Of a DNA stretch of 64,000 bases, positions 58,921 to 64,000 are shown in pieces (position 1 is the stretch's first letter; each line of letters begins with the position of its first letter). The notes under the pieces were generated by a model. It saw only the letters and a list, made by a program, of their open reading frames with translations, made no database searches and was not told the origin of the DNA. This DNA comes from Flavobacterium sp. HSC-61S13. Its GTDB lineage: Bacteria > Bacteroidota > Bacteroidia > Flavobacteriales > Flavobacteriaceae. Position numbers and translations under genes: made by a program. The stretch lies in the NCBI RefSeq assembly GCF_024171535.1, contig NZ_JALJZV010000017.1:24360-88359 (forward strand), written 5' to 3'.

Positions 58921-59868
58921 TTAGGAATGACGTTTTAATTTTGGGCTTATAATTTGTATATCACTAAATGCTATGGCACCGCGAATAACACTCTGTATGC
59001 TTTCTTTTAGAGCTTCGATAATCTGAATTTTCAATTCACTCTTTCGATATATTAAACTGACTTCTCGAGCGGGTTTGGGATCTTTAAATTGAACTAAATT
59101 GACCAGATATTCCGATTTGAGATCCAAGGTATGCAAATAGGGTAGTAAAGTGATTCCCAATCCCTCATTGGCAATTTTGATTAAGGTTTCAAAACTACCG
59201 CTTTCCAGTTTAAAGGGTAAGTCATTTTCTGATGCGCTAGGTTTACATAGGTTGATAATGCTGTTTCTAAAGCAATGACCATCATGTAGCAACAATAGAT
59301 TATTGATATCAACATCGCTGACGTTGATTTCCTTAGATAGACCCTGACGAAATTTGTCGGGAAAATATCCTACAAAGGGTTCGTAATACAAAACCGCTTC
59401 TTTGATATCTGCTTCATCCAACGGTGTTGCAGCTATGGCCGCATCAATCTGACCATTTCTCAATCGCTGAATGATTTCATCAGTATTGTACTCTTCAATA
59501 ATTAAATTAACCTTTGGGTGTTTTTTGATAAAGGTCTTCAAGAACATCGGTAAGAGTGTCGGAGTGATCGTCGGAATAATGCCCAATCTAAATTCACCGC
59601 CGATATAACCTTTCTGCTGATCTACAATATCCTTGATTCGATTGGATTCTTCTACTATCTTTTGCGCTTGCTTGACGATAATAGCACCTACTTCGGTCAG
59701 TTGAATGGGTTTAGTAGTACGATCAAATATAATAACTCCTAACTCTTCTTCTAGTTTTTGTATTTGCATACTTAGAGTGGGTTGTGTAACAAAACTCTTC
59801 TCTGCAGCCAGAGTAAAGTTTTTATATTCCGCCACAGCAATAGTATATATAAGTTGCGTAATTGTCAT
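58921..59868 (-). CDS. oxyR: OxyR-type LysR regulator
   Basis: A 315-residue LysR-family activator. The N-terminal winged helix (TQLIYTIAVAEYKNFTLAAEKSF, VTQPTLSMQIQKLEEELGV) is followed by the effector domain. The OxyR redox motif is intact: LLLHDGHCFRNSIINLCKP, with two cysteines nine residues apart as in E. coli Cys199/Cys208, so it should sense peroxide by a disulfide. No catalase or Ahp gene is adjacent. The start codon is an ATG at 59868. Confidence 0.93.
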   Translation of the reverse strand: MTITQLIYTIAVAEYKNFTLAAEKSFVTQPTLSMQIQKLEEELGVIIFDRTTKPIQLTEVGAIIVKQAQKIVEESNRIKDIVDQQKGYIGGEFRLGIIPTITPTLLPMFLKTFIKKHPKVNLIIEEYNTDEIIQRLRNGQIDAAIAATPLDEADIKEAVLYYEPFVGYFPDKFRQGLSKEINVSDVDINNLLLLHDGHCFRNSIINLCKPSASENDLPFKLESGSFETLIKIANEGLGITLLPYLHTLDLKSEYLVNLVQFKDPKPAREVSLIYRKSELKIQIIEALKESIQSVIRGAIAFSDIQIISPKLKRHS

Positions 59869-59924
59869 ATGTTATAAAATGCCAAGAATTAATTTTAATA
59901 TGTATTCAAGTTAAAACAAAAAAA

Positions 59925-60518
59925 CTAAAAATCAATCTTTTTTAATTCGGTATAATTATATTTTAATTTTTTAAGTAAGATACCGTAAATCACTTTATAA
60001 ACCAACCAGATAATCCCAGCAAATATTCCGATAAAGGCTAAAAAAGCTATTATAAGAACTGAGGACTGTATATTGTTGAGTTTGTCGAAGTAATGATTGT
60101 TATGACTAAGCACGAATAGCGCATAAAACATACCGATAATCACCATAAAAATATTGATGTAAATATAAATTTTAACGGTTTTACGGGTCTTTAGAATTCC
60201 TTGCATCAAAGTCTTTGTCGATGATGACACGGAGATTGCGCGATAATTTTTATAAAAAAGCACAATAAATACCAAGGAAAAGCCAATCGATGCGTAATCT
60301 ATAATTTCTATAAATACGGTAGAGTCATCTACTTCACTACTAGGCATCAATAAGCTGATTAAATTCAAGATGATGAATTCTATTATGCTGATAATAAATA
60401 TCCATTTCACGATTGATGAAGATCTCTTGTGAATCATTTTTTTAATATCCTCTTGCGAGATTTTCGGGAAATCTGAATTTTTATTCCAGTGTTTTTTTAA
60501 TAAATCTAATTCTTCCAT
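59925..60518 (-). CDS. Membrane protein paired with an ECF sigma factor
   Basis: A 197-residue protein with an N-terminal cytoplasmic segment (MEELDLLKKHWNKNSDFPKISQEDI, residues 1-35) and four transmembrane helices (about 40-60, 72-90, 118-138 and 152-178). It begins 12 bp after the ECF sigma gene. The LKK-x-W-x-x-x opening is common in flavobacterial proteins encoded right after ECF sigma factors and is a candidate anti-sigma segment. No zinc-anti-sigma motif is seen. Confidence 0.7.
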   Translation of the reverse strand: MEELDLLKKHWNKNSDFPKISQEDIKKMIHKRSSSIVKWIFIISIIEFIILNLISLLMPSSEVDDSTVFIEIIDYASIGFSLVFIVLFYKNYRAISVSSSTKTLMQGILKTRKTVKIYIYINIFMVIIGMFYALFVLSHNNHYFDKLNNIQSSVLIIAFLAFIGIFAGIIWLVYKVIYGILLKKLKYNYTELKKIDF

Positions 60519-60530
60519 ATTCTGATAACC

Positions 60531-61025
60531 TCAAGGGTTAATTATTTTTTTTAGTTTAGTTTTAATCCTATTCATTTTAACTCGCGCATTGACTTCACTA
60601 ATACCTAAAGTTTCTGAAATTTCGGTATAATCTTTATCTTCTAAATACATATAAACGAGTGCTTTTTCTATATCGTTCAATTGCTGTACAGCTAGATATA
60701 AAATTTTGAGCTGCTCTTCTTCTTCATAATTGTATTCATCATATCGGAACTTGTGTATAGTCGCATTAAACTCGATCGTTGTGATGGTTCTACTTTTCTT
60801 CCGATATAGGGAAATGGCTGTATTTAAAGCGACTCGATACGCCCAAGTAGTGAATTTGGCATCTCCTCTAAATTTGGGGTATGCTTTCCATAATTGGATG
60901 GAGATTTCTTGAAACAAATCTTTATGGGCATGCTCATCAGAAGTATATAATCTACAAATCTTGTGTATTATATTCTGATTGATTTCGACCTGCTGAATAA
61001 ATTCCTGTTCTAATAGTGGGTTCAT
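60531..61025 (-). CDS. ECF-family RNA polymerase sigma factor
   Basis: A 164-residue group IV sigma factor. Region 2: YTSDEHAHKDLFQEISIQLW, FRGDAKFTTWAYRVALNTAI. Region 4: VQQLNDIEKALVYMYLEDKDYTEISETLGISEVNARVKMNRIKTKLKK, with the helix-turn-helix in YTEISETLGISEVNARVK. It is cotranscribed with the membrane protein 12 bp downstream, likely its regulator. A reverse TATTTTTG box lies 34 bp upstream. Confidence 0.93.
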   Translation of the reverse strand: MNPLLEQEFIQQVEINQNIIHKICRLYTSDEHAHKDLFQEISIQLWKAYPKFRGDAKFTTWAYRVALNTAISLYRKKSRTITTIEFNATIHKFRYDEYNYEEEEQLKILYLAVQQLNDIEKALVYMYLEDKDYTEISETLGISEVNARVKMNRIKTKLKKIINP

Positions 61026-61161
61026 GACTGATAGGACGCCTAAACGATTTAATTGTTACAAAAATACTTACTTTCTAACAATTGACTGCGGGAATGTTTT
61101 TGAAATTACCATGCAATTGTTGATTAATCTTCGTAAATTTGTTAGTCAAAATTCATATATT

Positions 61162-62472
61162 ATGATGAACATTCCTACTTCTAGCTTTCCAAGAGTTGTA
61201 ATTATTGGAGGTGGCTTCGGGGGACTATCCTTAGCGAAAAAGCTAAAAAACAAAGGCTTTCAAGTCGTACTATTAGACCAACATAACTACCATACTTTCC
61301 AACCTTTATTATATCAAGTAGCTACAGGTGGCTTGGAAGCAGGATCCATTGCATATCCCATTAGGAAAGTGGTGCAAAACTACGATGAAATTTATTTTCG
61401 ATTGGCTCATGTCAATAGAATTGATACCGATGGGAAAAAGGTGATCGCCGATATAGGAATTATTTTTTACGATTATTTAGTGATTGCCACAGGATCGAAA
61501 ACCAATTTTTTTGGTAATACCTCGATTCAAAAAAACAGTATGGCCATGAAAACGATTCCACAATCGTTAAATATCAGAAGTTTGGTATTGGAAAATTTTG
61601 AAGAAGCCTTGCTGACCAACGATATGGAGGAAAAATTGGCTTTGATGAATTTTGTCATCGTAGGAGCCGGACCCACAGGAGTGGAACTTGCAGGTGCATT
61701 AGCAGAAATGAAAAAAGCGGTTTTACCTAAGGATTATCCCGATCTAGATATTCGTAAAATGGAAATCAATGTCATTCAGGGTTCCAATCAAGTTTTAGAT
61801 GCGATGTCTGATAAATCTTCGGAAAGAGCTGAGCATTTCTTAAAAAAACTCGGTGTTTCGATTTGGAAAAATGAGCAAGTGACCGATTATGACGGTAACG
61901 TGGTTATGACAAAAAACGGCACAACTTTTCGTACGGCTACCGTCATCTGGACCGCTGGTGTAAAAGGCGCTGCTATTGATGGTTTTAAGGATGAAGTGAT
62001 GTTGAGTCGCGGTAATCGTATGAAAGTGAATGAATATAATCAAGTGATAGGATTTGATAATGTCTTCGCTATTGGAGATGTAGCCGGTATGGTTTCAGAA
62101 AAATTACCTGGAGGACATCCGATGATGGCTCAGCCTGCCATTCAACAAGGTCGATTGTTAGCTCAAAATTTAGTACGCCTAGTAAGCAAAAAACCATTAA
62201 AACCTTTTGTTTATAACGATAAGGGATCTATGGCTACGATTGGTAGGAATAAAGCGGTAGTCGATTTACCGAAATGGCATTTTAGTGGAATATTTGCTTG
62301 GTTCGTATGGATGTTTGTCCACCTGATGTCTTTAATCGGTTTTAAAAATAAAATAGTTGTTCTGTGGAATTGGGTGTACAATTACGTGATTTTTGATCGC
62401 GAAGGACGATTAATTATTCGTCCTTATAAACGAAAAAATAACGAGAGTTTTCCCGATGACACCGATCTATAA
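61162..62472 (+). CDS. ndh: Type II NADH dehydrogenase (NDH-2)
   Basis: A 436-residue non-proton-pumping NADH:quinone oxidoreductase. FAD site RVVIIGGGFGGLSLAKKL, quinone-pocket region HTFQPLLYQVATGGLEAGSI, ATGSKTNFFGN, NADH site FVIVGAGPTGVELAGALAEM, and second FAD motif VFAIGDVAG followed by PMMAQPAIQQG. A C-terminal amphipathic/hydrophobic part (FAWFVWMFVHLMSLIGF) anchors it to the membrane. The ATG at 61162 (or 61165) fits the family; the open frame upstream has no counterpart and contains a TAAATTTG box (61134-61141). It feeds electrons to menaquinone. Confidence 0.92.
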   Translation: MMNIPTSSFPRVVIIGGGFGGLSLAKKLKNKGFQVVLLDQHNYHTFQPLLYQVATGGLEAGSIAYPIRKVVQNYDEIYFRLAHVNRIDTDGKKVIADIGIIFYDYLVIATGSKTNFFGNTSIQKNSMAMKTIPQSLNIRSLVLENFEEALLTNDMEEKLALMNFVIVGAGPTGVELAGALAEMKKAVLPKDYPDLDIRKMEINVIQGSNQVLDAMSDKSSERAEHFLKKLGVSIWKNEQVTDYDGNVVMTKNGTTFRTATVIWTAGVKGAAIDGFKDEVMLSRGNRMKVNEYNQVIGFDNVFAIGDVAGMVSEKLPGGHPMMAQPAIQQGRLLAQNLVRLVSKKPLKPFVYNDKGSMATIGRNKAVVDLPKWHFSGIFAWFVWMFVHLMSLIGFKNKIVVLWNWVYNYVIFDREGRLIIRPYKRKNNESFPDDTDL

Positions 62473-63546
62473 AGCCTTTTTTTTGTGGTAATTAATTAAA
62501 AGGTCAACAAAGCGATTATAGGATTTTATTCCCTCTTGTTGATTGTTGATTTTTAAAAAATTATTATAGAAAACTTTAAAAAACGAATTGGAAATGTTTC
62601 GATAGGAATCCCAAAATACTTTGTTTTCCATTAAATTGTGATACACGGCTGGGTTAATCTTATTTAGAATCGTTTCCAATTCTTTTATTTCATTGCGCTC
62701 CATAGTGGTCAAACAGTATCGTAAGGCATAGATATAACCCGCATATTGGTACTTCTTATCCTCTTGTAAGCTCGCATTGAGATAACCTATAAAATTAGCT
62801 TCACTCTCTGAGGCATAACCGATTTGATGAGCTATCTCATGGGAAGCTGTTACGTACATTCCCAATTTTGGAACCTTACTATTGACCTGTGCCTCATTGG
62901 TAAAGGGATTGATATAACCGGAAAAACCCATATAACTTAGTACAGTACTCCACAAAGAAGATTTCAGTGCGTAGTTTTCGTGTTTTATCCAAGGATAGAC
63001 TGCGGTCACATAACGATAACCACTGTTGGCTTCGTCATAGATTTTATTGATGTCGTAATCGATTACGACACTTTTAGTCGAATCAGCTGTGATTTCTAAT
63101 TGCAGTTGATTGACCTTAGTTAGCAACTGATATGAAAAGTCAATCAATTCGTCATCGGTATATTCTCGTTCCAATTCCATTTTCTGATAGAGCGGTATAC
63201 GGTAATTGTTATAACCCCAAAACAAATTGAAGAATAAAAAGAAGATAGCCAATACGCGAATTAAAAAATAAAACAAATGTTGAAAGCGCGTGCTCCACGA
63301 ATAAGTTCCCTTTTTTTCTTTAAATATAACAACGGTGTTGATCACAATGATTAAACCAATGATAAAATAAAGGATATCACCAATAGAAAATGGAAAAAAG
63401 CCATATACTTTCCTAAACAAGGCACTGATTTTAATATACCACTCGTTGGAATAGTAATTTTCAATCCAGAGGGGATGTTTCTGAAAGATTTTGACCAACA
63501 GATATTGTATGATTAGCAACAAAATCCAAAACCAATTTTTGCGCAT
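62467..63546 (-). CDS. DUF3810-family membrane protein with HExxH
   Basis: A 359-residue protein with three N-terminal transmembrane segments (about 5-22, 45-70 and 85-108) and a large outer domain with the HExxH motif in TASHEIAHQIGYASESEANF (around residue 240), the pattern of gluzincin peptidases with a downstream Glu. It matches DUF3810. A membrane-bound zinc peptidase acting in the envelope is likely but no substrate is known. It overlaps the 3' end of ndh by 6 bp on the opposite strand. Confidence 0.85.
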   Translation of the reverse strand: MRKNWFWILLLIIQYLLVKIFQKHPLWIENYYSNEWYIKISALFRKVYGFFPFSIGDILYFIIGLIIVINTVVIFKEKKGTYSWSTRFQHLFYFLIRVLAIFFLFFNLFWGYNNYRIPLYQKMELEREYTDDELIDFSYQLLTKVNQLQLEITADSTKSVVIDYDINKIYDEANSGYRYVTAVYPWIKHENYALKSSLWSTVLSYMGFSGYINPFTNEAQVNSKVPKLGMYVTASHEIAHQIGYASESEANFIGYLNASLQEDKKYQYAGYIYALRYCLTTMERNEIKELETILNKINPAVYHNLMENKVFWDSYRNISNSFFKVFYNNFLKINNQQEGIKSYNRFVDLLINYHKKKAL

Positions 63547-63638
63547 ATTTTTTTTATAAAAATATAAAAAAAATAATTGACAAACTTTATTTAGAATAAT
63601 TAAAAATAACTATCTTTGTCCTTATTTCTTAGTAAGTT

Positions 63639-63899
63639 ATGTCAAAAGATAAAAAAGAGGGAAAAGTGATATTTTTCTGCAATGGAAAAAAGTGTTGTCG
63701 CTATAATGAGGAAGCTAAAACTTGTTTTAGTGAAATGATCATCGAAAATGGATTGGAAAACCAAATGGAAATTCAAACGATGAAATGTCAAGGTATGTGC
63801 AAAAAAGCACCGATCTTTTATCTACCTACACCAGACGTATTCAAAAAAGAAGTTTCGAAAAAGAAAGCACGCAAAATTTTTGAGAAGTATATAGCTTGA
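63639..63899 (+). CDS. Thioredoxin-like [2Fe-2S] ferredoxin
   Basis: An 86-residue protein with the thioredoxin-like ferredoxin pattern: VIFFCNGKKCCRYNEE in the first loop and MKCQGMCKKAPIFYLP in the second, giving the C-x(4)-C and C-x(3)-C ligands of a [2Fe-2S] cluster. Similar domains occur in the NuoE subunit and in stand-alone electron carriers. A -7 box TATCTTTG (63611-63618) precedes the ATG by 20 bp. The stop is followed at once by the 8-bp repeat array. Confidence 0.85.
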   Translation: MSKDKKEGKVIFFCNGKKCCRYNEEAKTCFSEMIIENGLENQMEIQTMKCQGMCKKAPIFYLPTPDVFKKEVSKKKARKIFEKYIA

Positions 63900-63905
63900 G
63901 AGGCA

Positions 63906-64000
63906 GATACGCTGATACGCTGATACGCTGATACGCTGATACGCTGATACGCTGATACGCTGATACGCTGATACGCTGATACGCTGATACGCTGATACGC
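63906..64000. repeat. 8-bp tandem repeat array running off the window
   Basis: GATACGCT repeats without interruption from 63906 to the window edge at 64000, about 12 perfect copies. It begins 7 bp after the stop codon of the ferredoxin gene. The reverse complement (GCGTATCA) also occurs in the final parts of the 81-bp array near 44380 and 44505. The true length is unknown. Confidence 0.95.

Noticed and set aside
63906..64000. Replication-origin iterons
   Set aside because: The 8-bp units are perfect and without spacers, and no rep or dnaA gene or DnaA boxes are nearby. Simple slippage is more likely.

Overview
The window comes from a low-GC member of the Bacteroidota, most likely family Flavobacteriaceae. 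The evidence is a giant cell-surface protein with a type IX secretion (T9SS) type B sorting domain, a second protein with a type A sorting domain, Bacteroidota promoter boxes (TTG or TTTG, then TAnnTTTG), a bacillithiol gene (bshB1), a menaquinone pair next to it, and lineage families such as DUF3822, DUF6095, DUF3810 and 2TM proteins. The genus cannot be fixed from sequence alone.

Layout. 1-16.4 kb: a cyclophilin, a TPR-HTH regulator, a 2188-residue T9SS adhesin with five repeat units, a DEAD-box helicase, gltS, a LolD-type ATPase, a PrcB-like lipoprotein, a decayed copy beside an intact copy of a T9SS-exported protein, and a lipoprotein MsrA. 16.5-28.4 kb: a nucleoid protein, a LytS/LytTR-type two-component set with 2TM domains, a lipoprotein and beta-barrel pair, a BlaI/BlaR1-type regulator and M56 peptidase with a clear double operator, a purine permease and a hydrolase. 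28.4-34.3 kb: heme A synthase, CCA-adding enzyme, threonylcarbamoyl-AMP synthase, the menI-like/menF-like/bshB1 cluster and two tandem tRNA-His genes.

34.4-40.5 kb is the accessory region and the most interesting part. A full-length polymorphic toxin with a C-terminal EndoU-like RNase module and its immunity gene is followed by a chain of headless toxin modules with immunity genes: three further EndoU-type pairs and one WHH-nuclease/SUKH pair. Two of the EndoU fragments start exactly at a 44-bp element with a perfect 20-bp stem and a variable loop. Part of the chain is a segmental duplication. I read it as a cassette reservoir for toxin-tip exchange and immunity accumulation.

40.5-64 kb is mainly housekeeping: M28 peptidase, SDR, transaldolase-like aldolase, a cysteine-free sirtuin, TrmH, TerC, MurQ, RNase P RNA, RsmD, a RecD-like helicase, KdsB, IlvE, MnmD, OxyR, an ECF sigma factor, NDH-2 and a [2Fe-2S] thioredoxin-like protein. 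Intergenic tandem repeats are conspicuous: an 81-bp array at 43.9-44.5 kb, a 14-bp array at 52.8 kb, AATTCG/GAGTCG clusters, and an 8-bp array running off the right edge. Most lie downstream of genes or between convergent genes.
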